DNA of 64,000 nt from Streptomyces spiroverticillatus (GCA_014650415.1 BMUX01000015.1:124001-188000); one strand, 5' to 3'; shown: positions 17,000-24,826, counted from the stretch's first letter. Notes: generated by a model from the letters alone, not told the origin. A program made the numbers and translations.

Positions 17000-17155
17000 T
17001 CTGTGCGGGTGGTGTGGTGGTTGCTGTTCGTGCCGGGGGCGCTGCCCCCGGACCCCCGGGTTTCGCCCCGGTCCCGCCCCTTCACCTGAAGCGCTCGGCC
17101 GCGCGGCTTGTTGTTGGGTTGCTCGCGCAGTTCCCCGCGCCCCTTTCAGGGGCCC
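17000..17155. repeat. dispersed intergenic repeat, copy B
   Basis: Non-coding, between the MarR and DUF3817 genes. A 33-base stretch (17027-17059) is identical to copy A from 14941. It continues with TTCGCCCC.GTCCCGCCCCTTC, AAGCGCT.GGCCGCGCGGC and CTCGCGCAGTTCCCCGCGCC, a sequence type common between Streptomyces genes. Confidence 0.75.
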
Positions 17156-17200
17156 GGACCCGGTCCAAGATCCCCCCGCTCGTCCCGTTACGCTCGATGC

Positions 17201-17533
17201 ATGAAACAGAGCGTGCTGACCCGCTACCGGGTAATGGCCTACGTCACCGCCGTATGGCTCCTCGTCTTCACCGGGGCCATCGTCCTGAAGTACGCCTTCC
17301 AGATCGGCGACACCATGCTGATCTCGCAGATCCACGGCGTGCTCTTCATCATCTACGTGATCTTCGCCTTCGACCTCGGCTCCAAGGCGAAGTGGCCCTT
17401 CGGCAAGCTCCTGTGGGTGCTGGCCGCCGGCTGCATCCCCGTGGCCTCCTTCTTCGTCGAGCCGAAGATCACCCGCGAGGCCAAGCCCCTCGTCAAGGAC
17501 CAGGGCCCGGTCACCAGCACCAGCAAGGCGTAA
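17201..17533 (+). CDS. DUF3817 family integral membrane protein
   Basis: A 110-residue membrane protein, paralogue of the one at 8406. Three helices are seen: VMAYVTAVWLLVFTGAIVL, ISQIHGVLFIIYVIFAFDLG and LLWVLAAGCIPVASFFVE. The HG.LF..Y core is shared with DUF3817. ATG 17201 follows a TACGCT element (17189-17194) by 6 bases, compatible with a leaderless transcript. It lies directly before icmA and after a MarR gene. Its association with an acyl-CoA mutase is positional; family function is unknown. Confidence 0.88.
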   Translation: MKQSVLTRYRVMAYVTAVWLLVFTGAIVLKYAFQIGDTMLISQIHGVLFIIYVIFAFDLGSKAKWPFGKLLWVLAAGCIPVASFFVEPKITREAKPLVKDQGPVTSTSKA

Positions 17534-17582
17534 CCCCACCGCCGTACGGATGCGCGAATCCGTACGGCGGTTGTCCATCGAC

Positions 17583-17606
17583 ATTTACTAGGACGTCCTA
17601 GTAAAT
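17583..17606. promoter_or_regulatory. icmA: 24-bp perfect palindrome upstream of icmA
   Basis: The arm ATTTACTAGGAC is followed immediately by its exact reverse complement, GTCCTAGTAAAT. The site ends 8 bp before the icmA ATG and overlaps where the promoter and ribosome binding region must lie. A dimeric repressor operator is the best reading; the MarR at 16473 is one candidate binder. Confidence 0.7.
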
Positions 17607-17614
17607 TGAAGGGT

Positions 17615-19315
17615 ATGGACGCCGAAGCGATCGAAGAGGGCCGCCAGCGCTGGCAGGCCCGGTACGACAAGGCCCGCAAGCGCGACGCCGACTTCACCAC
17701 GCTCTCCGGGGACGAGGTCGCGCCCGTCTACGGCCCGCGCCCGGGAGACACGTACGAGGGCTTCGAGCGCATCGGCTGGCCGGGCGAGTACCCCTACACC
17801 CGTGGCCTGCACGCCACCGGATACCGGGGCCGGACCTGGACCATCCGCCAGTTCGCGGGCTTCGGCAACGCCGAGCAGACCAACGAGCGCTACAAGATGA
17901 TCCTCGCGGCCGGCGGCGGAGGGCTGAGTGTCGCCTTCGACATGCCCACCCTCATGGGCCGCGACTCCGACGACCCCCGCTCCCTCGGCGAGGTCGGTCA
18001 CTGCGGTGTGGCCATCGACTCGGCCGCCGACATGGAGATCCTCTTCAAGGACATCCCGCTCGGCGACGTCACGACGTCGATGACGATCAGCGGCCCGGCC
18101 GTCCCCGCCTTCTGCATGTACCTGGTCGCCGCCGAGCGGCAGGGCGTCGACCCGGCCGTCCTCAACGGCACGCTCCAGACCGACATCTTCAAGGAGTACA
18201 TCGCGCAGAAGGAGTGGCTCTTCCAGCCGGAGCCGCACCTGCGCCTCATCGGTGACCTGATGGAGCACTGCGCGACCGGCATCCCCGCCTACAAGCCGCT
18301 CTCCGTCTCCGGCTACCACATCCGCGAGGCGGGCGCGACGGCCGCGCAGGAGCTGGCGTACACGCTCGCCGACGGCTTCGGATACGTGGAGCTGGGCCTG
18401 AGCCGAGGCCTGGACGTCGACGTCTTCGCCCCCGGCCTCTCCTTCTTCTTCGACGCGCACCTCGACTTCTTCGAGGAGATCGCCAAGTTCCGTGCGGCGC
18501 GCCGGATCTGGGCCCGCTGGATGAAGGAGGTGTACGGGGCGAAGACCGACAAGGCGCAGTGGCTCCGCTTCCACACCCAGACGGCAGGTGTCTCCCTGAC
18601 CGCCCAGCAGCCGTACAACAACGTCGTGCGGACGGCGGTCGAGGCCCTGTCCGCCGTCCTCGGCGGCACCAACTCCCTCCACACCAACGCCCTCGACGAG
18701 ACCCTGGCCCTCCCCAGCGAGCAGGCGGCGGAGATCGCTCTGCGCACCCAGCAGGTGCTGATGGAGGAGACCGGCGTCGCCAACGTGGCCGACCCGCTGG
18801 GCGGTTCCTGGTACGTCGAACAGCTCACGGACCGCATCGAGGCCGACGCCGAGAAGATCTTCGAGCAGATCAAGGAGCGCGGGCTCCGCGCCCACCCCGA
18901 CAACCGGCACCCCATCGGCCCGATCACCTCGGGCATCCTGCGCGGGATCGAGGACGGCTGGTTCACCGGCGAGATCGCCGAGTCCGCCTTCCAGTACCAG
19001 CGCTCGCTGGAGAAGGGCGACAAGAAGGTCGTCGGCGTGAACACCGCGCACGGCTCGGTCACCGGCGACCTGGAGATCCTGCGGGTCAGCCACGAGGTGG
19101 AGACCGAGCAGGTGCGGGTCCTGGCCGACCGCAAGGCGCACCGCGACGACGCGTTGGTCCGCTCCTCGCTGGACGCGATGCTGGCCGCCGCCCGCGACGG
19201 CTCCAACATGATCGAGCCGATGCTGGCCGCCGTACGGGCGGAGGCGACGCTCGGCGAGATCTGCGGGGTGCTGCGGGACGAGTGGGGTGTGTACGTCGAA
19301 CCCCCGGGGTTCTAG
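17615..19315 (+). CDS. icmA: isobutyryl-CoA mutase large subunit IcmA
   Basis: A 566-residue B12-dependent acyl-CoA mutase catalytic subunit that interconverts isobutyryl-CoA and n-butyryl-CoA. Length equals known IcmA. The specificity residues that separate ICM from methylmalonyl-CoA mutase are present: Phe80 (WTIRQFAGFGN; Tyr in MCM) and Gln198 (EYIAQKEW; Arg in MCM). The TIM-barrel motifs SGYHIREAGATAAQE, GVNYN-like QQPYNNVVRT and HTNALDE are seen. GAAGGG lies before ATG 17615. The cobalamin-binding small subunit is not in this window, so it must be encoded elsewhere. The upstream 24-bp palindrome suggests repression by an acyl-CoA-responsive factor. Confidence 0.96.
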   Translation: MDAEAIEEGRQRWQARYDKARKRDADFTTLSGDEVAPVYGPRPGDTYEGFERIGWPGEYPYTRGLHATGYRGRTWTIRQFAGFGNAEQTNERYKMILAAGGGGLSVAFDMPTLMGRDSDDPRSLGEVGHCGVAIDSAADMEILFKDIPLGDVTTSMTISGPAVPAFCMYLVAAERQGVDPAVLNGTLQTDIFKEYIAQKEWLFQPEPHLRLIGDLMEHCATGIPAYKPLSVSGYHIREAGATAAQELAYTLADGFGYVELGLSRGLDVDVFAPGLSFFFDAHLDFFEEIAKFRAARRIWARWMKEVYGAKTDKAQWLRFHTQTAGVSLTAQQPYNNVVRTAVEALSAVLGGTNSLHTNALDETLALPSEQAAEIALRTQQVLMEETGVANVADPLGGSWYVEQLTDRIEADAEKIFEQIKERGLRAHPDNRHPIGPITSGILRGIEDGWFTGEIAESAFQYQRSLEKGDKKVVGVNTAHGSVTGDLEILRVSHEVETEQVRVLADRKAHRDDALVRSSLDAMLAAARDGSNMIEPMLAAVRAEATLGEICGVLRDEWGVYVEPPGF

Positions 19316-19331
19316 GGCCACTTGGTGGTGC

Positions 19332-19380
19332 GGATCACGCTTGACCTCAACTGCCCTTGAGGTCCTAGCGTGATCCGTAT
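19332..19380 (+). promoter_or_regulatory. MerR-type promoter with nested dyads
   Basis: TTGACC (19341-19346) and TAGCGT (19366-19371) are 19 bp apart, the long spacer typical of MerR-family activated promoters. The spacer holds the dyad GACCTCAA (19343-19350) and TTGAGGTC (19357-19364). A second, outer dyad CGGATCACGCT / AGCGTGATCCG encloses it. The start site would fall at the ATG 19379, a leaderless message. Confidence 0.6.
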
Positions 19381-19876
19381 GACGACAACGACGAGCACCG
19401 CCACCGCCACCCCGCAGCACTCCGCCGACCCCCGGGCCGCCGACGCCGACCTCGCCTCGCAGCCCGTCGCCTACTGGACGGGGGTCGCGAGCAACGCGGT
19501 CAAGAATCTGCTGCGGGATTCGATGGCTCGGTACGACGTGACACAGCCGCAGTGGTGGGTCCTGAACCGGGTCGCCGGGGCCCCGGCGACCCGCGACGAG
19601 GTGGTCGCGGGGCTCGCGGAGGTGGCGGACAACCCGTACGACATCTCCCGCGTTGTCGACCAACTCCTCCACCGGGGCTGGCTCGTGGCCTCCGACGCGG
19701 GCCATCTCTCCCTCACGGAGGCGGGGCACGCGGGGCGCGCGGAGATCAAGACCCTGGTGACGTCACTGCGGGCGCAGGTGCACGAGGGGGTCACGGACGA
19801 GGAGTACGTGGCGGCGCTCAAGGTGCTGCGGCGGATGACGGCCAACGCGAGGCAGACCTCGCAGCCTTGGCATTGA
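19379..19876 (+). CDS. MarR-family regulator, 3' end at the IS boundary
   Basis: A 165-residue winged-helix regulator. Helix-turn-helix lies around ATRDEVVAGLAEVADNPYDISRVVDQLLHRGWL, then SDAGHLSLTEAG forms the wing. ATG 19379 is favoured since the MerR-like promoter predicts transcription start there; a GTG at 19370 is in frame. The stop TGA lies in TTGACATCC, right at the edge of the adjoining IS200/IS605 element, so the native C-terminus may have been cut or replaced by a few residues. Target unknown. Confidence 0.85.
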   Translation: MTTTTSTATATPQHSADPRAADADLASQPVAYWTGVASNAVKNLLRDSMARYDVTQPQWWVLNRVAGAPATRDEVVAGLAEVADNPYDISRVVDQLLHRGWLVASDAGHLSLTEAGHAGRAEIKTLVTSLRAQVHEGVTDEEYVAALKVLRRMTANARQTSQPWH

Positions 19877-19882
19877 CATCCT

Positions 19883-19901
19883 CTGCCCCCTGAGGGGGCA
19901 G
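19883..19901 (-). ncRNA. IS right-end hairpin, candidate 3' part of a TnpB guide RNA
   Basis: Perfect 8-bp stem with a 3-base loop, 14 bp beyond the tnpB stop. In IS605 elements the transcript running through the tnpB 3' end and right end forms the omega/reRNA, whose guide is the flanking DNA. The RNA limits cannot be set from sequence; the guide would be read into the MarR gene end. Confidence 0.35.
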
Positions 19902-19914
19902 ATTCCCCTCCGTG

Positions 19915-21225
19915 TCAGAGTGTGACGGGAGGGGTGGTTGACGCTTCTGGGCCTGCCCACTGGCTAAGGCTCCACGTCCTGACACCCGCAATGTCCTGGG
20001 GCGTTTGTTTCCTGGTGGCTGTCTCGATGTTGTATGAGCCGTTGGTATCGGCGTTGCCGGACCACCCGCAGGCTTCGTTCTTGCACACGAACACGGCCTG
20101 GGAGGCGCGGTTGCCTTCGATGAGGGACCCGCAGGCGTGACACCGTTTCGAGGTGTTCGGGGCGGGGACCTTGATCAGGTGTCCGCCCCGGTCGGGCAGC
20201 TTGTATGCGAGTAGGTTGACCGTGCGGCCCCATGCCTCGCCGCTGATCGCCCGGTTCAGCCCGGCCTTCTGCCGGACGTTGGTCCCCGGTTCCTCGGTGG
20301 TTCCCCTGGCCGACTTGATCATGTTCGGGATGTTGAGCTGTTCCACCCCGACGATGCCGAAGGTCTCGGCGATGTCGGTGGTGGTCTTGTGCTGCCAGTC
20401 GAGGGTGCGGCGCTTGGCTCTTGCCCGGTACCCGGCGATCAGCTGGTTGGTGCGGTGCAGCCGGTTCGATGTCTTCTCGCCGGGCCTGCGGTGGGACTTC
20501 TGGCGTTCGCGGGTGCGTTCCAGGCGGCGCAGCCGCTCCTGTTCCTTGAGGGTCAGCCACGGGGTGTGGTCGCGGAAGGAGCCGTCGGACAGGGCCAGGG
20601 GGCGGGTGACACCGACGTCGATACCGACACCGGGGCCCGGGTGCGGCTTGGGATCCTCCACCTCGCGCTGGAGGCGGAAGACGATGTGCCAGCCGTTCGC
20701 CTCCTTGATCAGACGGGCCCCGGTGACCCGGTTGTTCTTGTCCGCCCGTTTGCCTACGGGGAGGTCCTTGGTCCAGCGGAAACGGACCCACCCCACCATC
20801 GGCACCCAGCACTGGCCCCACCGGCGGGTCAGGCGGGTGATGCGCAGGTCGCGGCCCTGCGGGATGTCGATGGCGGCACGGGTGCGGGAGCGGATCTTGA
20901 AGGTGGGGGCCTGGGCCCGGCCTTCCCAGCAGTTCACCCATGCCCGCATGTACGTCTTGAGGACCTGCTGGGCGGCCTGTGCCGGAAGGGCGGCGAGCCA
21001 GTCGATGTCCTTGCGGGCGCGTCTGATCTCCGCATCCATCCGGGACAGGGACCGCTGACACTTCGGTGTCATGGTCCACAGATCGTGGAGCAGGTTCCAC
21101 ATCGCCCGGGCGGCATGGCCCTGATCCTCGATCTTCCACAGCTGGGCGGGGGTGAGGTCGAGCAACGCCTTGTGCCCACGCTGCCGTTTCAAGTCCCCAC
21201 CCCCGTCCGCTTGTTGGCTGATCAC
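19915..21225 (-). CDS. tnpB: TnpB, RNA-guided endonuclease of IS605 type
   Basis: A 436-residue TnpB. All RuvC residues are present: Asp203 (GIDVGVTRPL), Glu295 (VGVEQLNIPNM) and Asp393 (GNADTNGSYNI). The zinc ribbon Cys362, Cys365, Cys381 and Cys386 (CHAC, CKNEAC) is intact. Other family phrases are PAPNTSKRCHACG and QKSHRRPGEKTSN. TnpB proteins are programmable nucleases that help retain the element. GTG 21225 is used; TTG codons a little downstream are possible. It is divergent from tnpA, with 22 bp between starts. No disruption is seen, so this nuclease may be active though its transposase may not be. Confidence 0.93.
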   Translation of the reverse strand: MISQQADGGGDLKRQRGHKALLDLTPAQLWKIEDQGHAARAMWNLLHDLWTMTPKCQRSLSRMDAEIRRARKDIDWLAALPAQAAQQVLKTYMRAWVNCWEGRAQAPTFKIRSRTRAAIDIPQGRDLRITRLTRRWGQCWVPMVGWVRFRWTKDLPVGKRADKNNRVTGARLIKEANGWHIVFRLQREVEDPKPHPGPGVGIDVGVTRPLALSDGSFRDHTPWLTLKEQERLRRLERTRERQKSHRRPGEKTSNRLHRTNQLIAGYRARAKRRTLDWQHKTTTDIAETFGIVGVEQLNIPNMIKSARGTTEEPGTNVRQKAGLNRAISGEAWGRTVNLLAYKLPDRGGHLIKVPAPNTSKRCHACGSLIEGNRASQAVFVCKNEACGWSGNADTNGSYNIETATRKQTPQDIAGVRTWSLSQWAGPEASTTPPVTL

Positions 21226-21247
21226 TCGACTCTACTACGGTTGGTGC

Positions 21248-21676
21248 ATGTCACCACGGTGGGAAGCAGAGCCCGATATCAGGCGCGGGGCGCATGTCGT
21301 ATACAACCTGCACGTGCACTTGGTGTTTGTGACCAAGTACCGGCGTGGAGTGTTCACATCCGCGATGCTGGCGCGCTGTGAAGAGATCATGCGGGACGTC
21401 TGTGCGGATTTCGACGCGGAACTGAAGGAGTTCAACGGCGAGGACGACTATGTGCACCTCCTGGTGCACTACCCCCCGAAAGTCGCCCTCTCCAAGCTGG
21501 TCAACAGTCTCAAGGGGGTGTCTTCGCGGCGGCTGCGCATCGAATACGCGGGCGAGGTGAACCGGGTCATCATGCATGGCCGGTTCTGGTCCCGCTCCTA
21601 CTTCGCCGGGTCCTGCGCAGGTGCGCCGATCACGGTGGTCCGTCAGTACATCGAGCAGCAGAAACGCCCGTACTGA
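21248..21676 (+). CDS. tnpA: TnpA, Y1 HUH transposase of IS200/IS605 (altered HUH)
   Basis: A 142-residue Y1 transposase: HLVFVTKYRRGVF near the N-terminus, the metal-binding region GEDDYVHLLVHYPPKVALSK, and the catalytic Tyr134 in VVRQYIEQQKRP. Length is normal. The HUH motif should read His-x-His; here it is Tyr68-Val-His70, a change explained by one base (CAT to TAT). Loss of a metal-ligand histidine would be expected to impair strand cleavage. ATG 21248 is chosen by homology, although the frame is open further upstream into the tnpB leader. Confidence 0.93.
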   Translation: MSPRWEAEPDIRRGAHVVYNLHVHLVFVTKYRRGVFTSAMLARCEEIMRDVCADFDAELKEFNGEDDYVHLLVHYPPKVALSKLVNSLKGVSSRRLRIEYAGEVNRVIMHGRFWSRSYFAGSCAGAPITVVRQYIEQQKRPY

Positions 21677-21834
21677 TCTGCGGGTCAGAGCAATCCTGAG
21701 ATGGCCTACACCTCCCCGCCTCAAGCCGGGGGCACTGGCCAAGATCCGGTCGTATTTCCATGGGTGGTGTACGAGGCCCGCGCCGGCCGTCGACCTGTCC
21801 ATGGGGGCGGCGACCGGAGCGAGTGAATGCGGGG

Positions 21835-21999
21835 CTACTTCGTGAACTTGTCCGGGGCAGCCTCGGGGGCGAGGTCGTCGGCGGTGATCGGGGCGCCGTA
21901 GCACAGGAGCGTCACCTCGTGCTCGGGGCAGTACGCGCCGGACTCGTCCTCGACGGGGAAGGCGTGCCCTCTCCCGTCGTGGCTCAGGCACCGGGTCAT
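21835..21999 (-). CDS. small hypothetical protein
   Basis: A 54-residue protein (MTRCLSHDGRGHAFPVEDES...) with Cys and His at CLSHDGRGH and YCPEH, which could bind zinc. ATG 21999 overlaps the stop of the preceding small ORF by four bases (ATGA), so it is the last gene of a minus-strand operon with the two hypotheticals and possibly the XRE regulator. I do not recognise the family. The stretch between its stop and the IS edge (21746-21834) shows no gene. Confidence 0.6.
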   Translation of the reverse strand: MTRCLSHDGRGHAFPVEDESGAYCPEHEVTLLCYGAPITADDLAPEAAPDKFTK

Positions 22000-22175
22000 G
22001 ACGGCTGCTTCCGCCAGCACAACTTGGCGTCATGCACCGCCATCAGCCGTTCGCCATCCGGGCACAGGGCACCGGCCATGCACGCGGCACACCGGGTGCC
22101 GTGCGTCATGAGTGCGACGAACTCGGGAAAGCTGGGGGCTCGGTCTATCCGTACGGATGACAACGGCTGGTCCAT
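21996..22175 (-). CDS. small Cys-containing hypothetical protein
   Basis: A 59-residue protein, MDQPLSSVRIDRAPSFPEFV..., with the pattern CAACMAG..C and a C-terminal LCWRKQ. It reads as a short zinc-binding type, but the family is not recognised. ATG 22175 lies 5 bp after the stop of the frameshifted hypothetical, and its own stop overlaps the next ORF start, so it is mid-operon. Small proteins of this kind commonly accompany XRE regulators in streptomycetes. Confidence 0.6.
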   Translation of the reverse strand: MDQPLSSVRIDRAPSFPEFVALMTHGTRCAACMAGALCPDGERLMAVHDAKLCWRKQPS

Positions 22176-22180
22176 TGCCC

Positions 22181-22647
22181 TCACTGCTTCTCGGACAGGC
22201 GGGCGGCTCCGACGGCCACCATCTGGGCCACGGCCACCAAGTCGCAGAGACGCCCGGGGGTGTTCGGGGCCACCGCCCAGTGCAGTCCGGGCGGGCTGAG
22301 AAGGTCGACGTGGGGGACGGCGAGCCAGCCCGTGCCAGGTGCGTACCGGCATGAGTGGGCCAGGAGGCGGTGCCGCCCACGCGCGTCAGGGGGTATGTCC
22401 ACTTCGCGCCGTCCTGGATCACCGGCCCGCCGAGCAGGACGGCCAGGGTGCTGCGGACGGTGTCCGGGGCGGTGGTGCCGAGGGCCGCGTGCACGACCGC
22501 GACCCGGATGCGGACGGCGTCGAACCGGTGGCCGAGGGGCAGCAGCGCCAACCCCTGCTCTGCCCACTCCCGGTGAGCGGTCGCCGGATCGGTGTGCGCG
22601 TGGGCCAGCCAGTCGGCGACGGATGTAGTGGCAGTTCTGCCGGTCAC
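22181..22647 (-). pseudogene. hypothetical protein gene with a frameshift
   Basis: The first part reads from GTG 22647 (MTGRTATTSVADWLAHAHTD...) to about GGTASWPTHAGTH. From about 22345 the sensible reading moves to another frame: PGTGWLAVPHVDLLSPPGLHWAVAPNTPG, ending ARLSEKQ at 22181. Neither frame alone gives a normal protein, and the first frame continues into Arg/Pro-rich nonsense. A one-base loss or two-base gain near 22335-22355 would explain it. A conserved streptomycete hypothetical seems likely; function unknown. A sequencing error cannot be excluded. Confidence 0.65.
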
Positions 22648-22761
22648 GGGAGCCCCCGGTCTGGTCGGATTCGTGTTTCTGTCGACCGTAGGACCGGGGG
22701 TTCCGGGTGGCGGGTATACCTCGTACCCCCACGGGGAGGGGTACGGAATGTACCCGCGCGA

Positions 22762-24003
22762 CTACGCGGGGATCTTCAACTCCCTTGCGAGGTAGTGGAT
22801 ATCGTCGCGAAGCATGGCGGGACCGGACTCCACCAACTCGGTCACCGTGCTTCTGGTGAAGATGTTGAAGCGCGAGGTCTCCGGGCTCGTCCTGTACGCC
22901 TTCTTGAGGAGGTGGACGACCGCCATGTCCTCCCCCTCCATCCGGTACGCGCGCGCCGACTCCGTCATGTGGAAGCTGCGACGGGTGGCCGAAGGCATCG
23001 GTGCGAGATCGATCGTCGTCGCCACCTCCACTGCCTGCCCGGGCTTGGACAGGTCCGTGTGCATCGTCAGCCGGTACGCATCAACCATGCCTTGGCCGAA
23101 GATGAGATACGGGTGGGAGTAGCCCGGACCCAGCTTCTTCGCGGCCTGGTCCGCCTTTTCCCAGTGCCGCCAGGCGTCGCCGTCCCGGCCCACCTTCGCG
23201 TACGAGAGTGCGGCGGCAAGATGCAGCAGACCGTGATGGGCAACGTCCACCGGGTCGACGGCGGTTGGCTGGATCAGTGCTGCCGCCTTCATCGCCAGGT
23301 CGACCCGTGCCTCCGAAGCCTCCCCGGCATCGCGGAAGACGTGGTTCATGTACCAGGCGGCAACCGCGATCGCCCGTGGACTGTCCGCGTCCTGCGCTGC
23401 GCTCATGGCCCGGTCCCCGGTGAGCATCACCAGGTCGTGAGCAGGCTGGAAGGAAAGGAAGAGGTGGGTGAGGTGATACGTCTCGGCGAGGGCGACCAGG
23501 ACACGGCGCCGCTCGGTGCCGTCGTGGGCGCGTGCCGCGTGCTGCAAGTCGCCGAGCAGGCCCGGGACCAGGTCGGCGATGCGCGACCGGTGGTCCCCGC
23601 TGGCGTGCCACAGCTCCCACGCCTGCCGTACTCGGGCGGTGAGTTCGGCGGCGGGCTGCGGTTCGTGATCGGATGCCTGGAAGTTGTACGTCGTCAGTGC
23701 CTCCCGCACCCGAGGGAGCCCGGGGTGCACCCCCTTCGAGTAGGTGGAGGAGGCGATCCGCTGTTCCCCTGTCAGCTCGGACAGATCGTCCACGCCGATC
23801 GCGTCGGCGAGCCGGAGGAGGAGCGGGAGGCGGGGCATGTGGAGACGGTCGCTCTCGATGGCCTCTACCTACTTGGCGGAGCGGCCGACGAAGTCGCCCA
23901 CCAGAGCGCGCGTCTTGCCCCTGCGCTCCCTTGCGCGCTTCACACGCTTCCCGAAGGTGAGAGGCAGGGTGTGGTCCGTCGTGTTGTCGTTCGGATCGGG
24001 CAT
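22762..24003 (-). pseudogene. XRE-family regulator interrupted by an amber codon
   Basis: Reading from ATG 24003 gives an XRE helix-turn-helix (FGKRVKRARERRGKTRALV, then FVGRSAK) that stops at TAG 23869-23871 and continues in the same frame with VEAIESDRLHMPRLPLLLRLADAIG and about 350 further residues. Related regulators have Trp at the stop position (SAKWVEAIE), so this looks like TGG to TAG. The C-terminal part is TPR-like and intact. The gene would now give a 44-residue stub, unless read through or restarted at ATG 23838. It heads the decayed operon next to the IS element. Confidence 0.75.
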
Positions 24004-24075
24004 GGGGAAGCTCCGTTCTGACCTAGACACTCAGAACGCTACTCCCTCTGAACGGCTGGGGAGATGACGAAGTCG

Positions 24076-24100
24076 CCTCTGCCCGAGCTCCGGGCAGAGG
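24076..24100. terminator. strong hairpin, possible terminator
   Basis: CCTCTGCCCG and CGGGCAGAGG pair perfectly around a 5-base loop. It sits between the HAD-gene stop (24164) and the divergent start of the XRE pseudogene. No U-tract follows on either strand. It would end transcription of the HAD gene. Confidence 0.5.
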
Positions 24101-24163
24101 GGAAGAGTGATCACCCCTGAGAGGTCGAGCTGGACGACGCGATGCACGGGTGGAGGGCGATGG

Positions 24164-24826
24164 TCAGCGCGCTTCAGCGTTGAACTTGGTGATCAGGTCG
24201 GGGAGTTCGGAGAGGCTGTCGACGCGGAACGTCGGCAGGTTCAGTGCTTCCTCGCTGCCCCACTGGATGGTGGCCCACGGGCCGCGGCGGACGAGCGCGG
24301 TGGGCATGCCCGCAGCGACGGCCGGCCGGAGGTCGTTGTCGACGCGGTCGCCCACGTAGAGGATCTCCTCCGGGGCGAACGGGACGACCTCGGCGACGCG
24401 TTCGAAGAAGAGCGGGTCCGGCTTGGACGCGCCCCAGTCGTCCGAGGTGCCGATCAGGTCGACGTCCTCGGTGAACAGGTTCCGCAGGATGCCGCCCGCG
24501 CGTACGGTCTGGTTGCCCGCGATGCCGATCCACAGACCCGCCTCGCGCAGCGCGGCCAGGGCCGGGCGGACGTCGGGGTAGAGGTCACTCTCGTCGAAGT
24601 GCTCCGGCTGCCCTGCATCCGCGCGGGCCTGTCGCTGCTCGTACAGGTCGAACCCGGGCCGGAACTCCTGGAAGGTCTCCCTGTAGTCCCGCCCCTGGGC
24701 GATCACGGCGCCGAACATCGCGGCGAACGTGTGGCGGGGGACGCCGAGCCAGTCGGCCCACGTGCCGTACTCCCGCGTCTCGTCGACCAAGCACTCACCG
24801 ACGTCGAAGACCACAGCACGAATCAT
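24164..24826 (-). CDS. HAD-superfamily hydrolase
   Basis: A 220-residue HAD hydrolase, probably a phosphatase or dehalogenase-like enzyme. Motif I is VFDVGECLVDE, with the nucleophile Asp8 but Gly in place of the second Asp; motif II lies in IGIAGNQT; the Lys and acidic motifs are ASKPDPLFFERV and LYVGDRVDNDLRPA. ATG 24826 has no Shine-Dalgarno but a TATCCT element 6 bases upstream, so it is probably leaderless. It follows the SDR gene on the same strand after 59 bp. Substrate unknown. Confidence 0.9.
   Translation of the reverse strand: MIRAVVFDVGECLVDETREYGTWADWLGVPRHTFAAMFGAVIAQGRDYRETFQEFRPGFDLYEQRQARADAGQPEHFDESDLYPDVRPALAALREAGLWIGIAGNQTVRAGGILRNLFTEDVDLIGTSDDWGASKPDPLFFERVAEVVPFAPEEILYVGDRVDNDLRPAVAAGMPTALVRRGPWATIQWGSEEALNLPTFRVDSLSELPDLITKFNAEAR

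Larger units (their letters stand above)
19877..21745. mobile_element. IS200/IS605-family insertion sequence (tnpA + tnpB)
   Basis: An approximately 1.87-kb element with divergent tnpB (minus) and tnpA (plus) and no terminal inverted repeats, as expected of the IS605 group. Each end carries a subterminal hairpin: CTGCCCCC/GGGGGCAG at 19883-19901 on the tnpB side, and a CCCCG..CGGGG stem around 21712-21732 on the tnpA side. The left edge is placed where the MarR gene stops; the right edge is approximate. Such elements move as single-stranded DNA through a Y1 transposase. TnpA carries a change in its HUH motif, so mobility is doubtful. Confidence 0.8.

Noticed and set aside
22030..22647. 205-residue continuous reading of the hypothetical gene
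   Set aside because: After residue about 100 it becomes Arg/Pro/Ser-rich, while the conserved-looking peptide lies in another frame; a frameshift explains it better.
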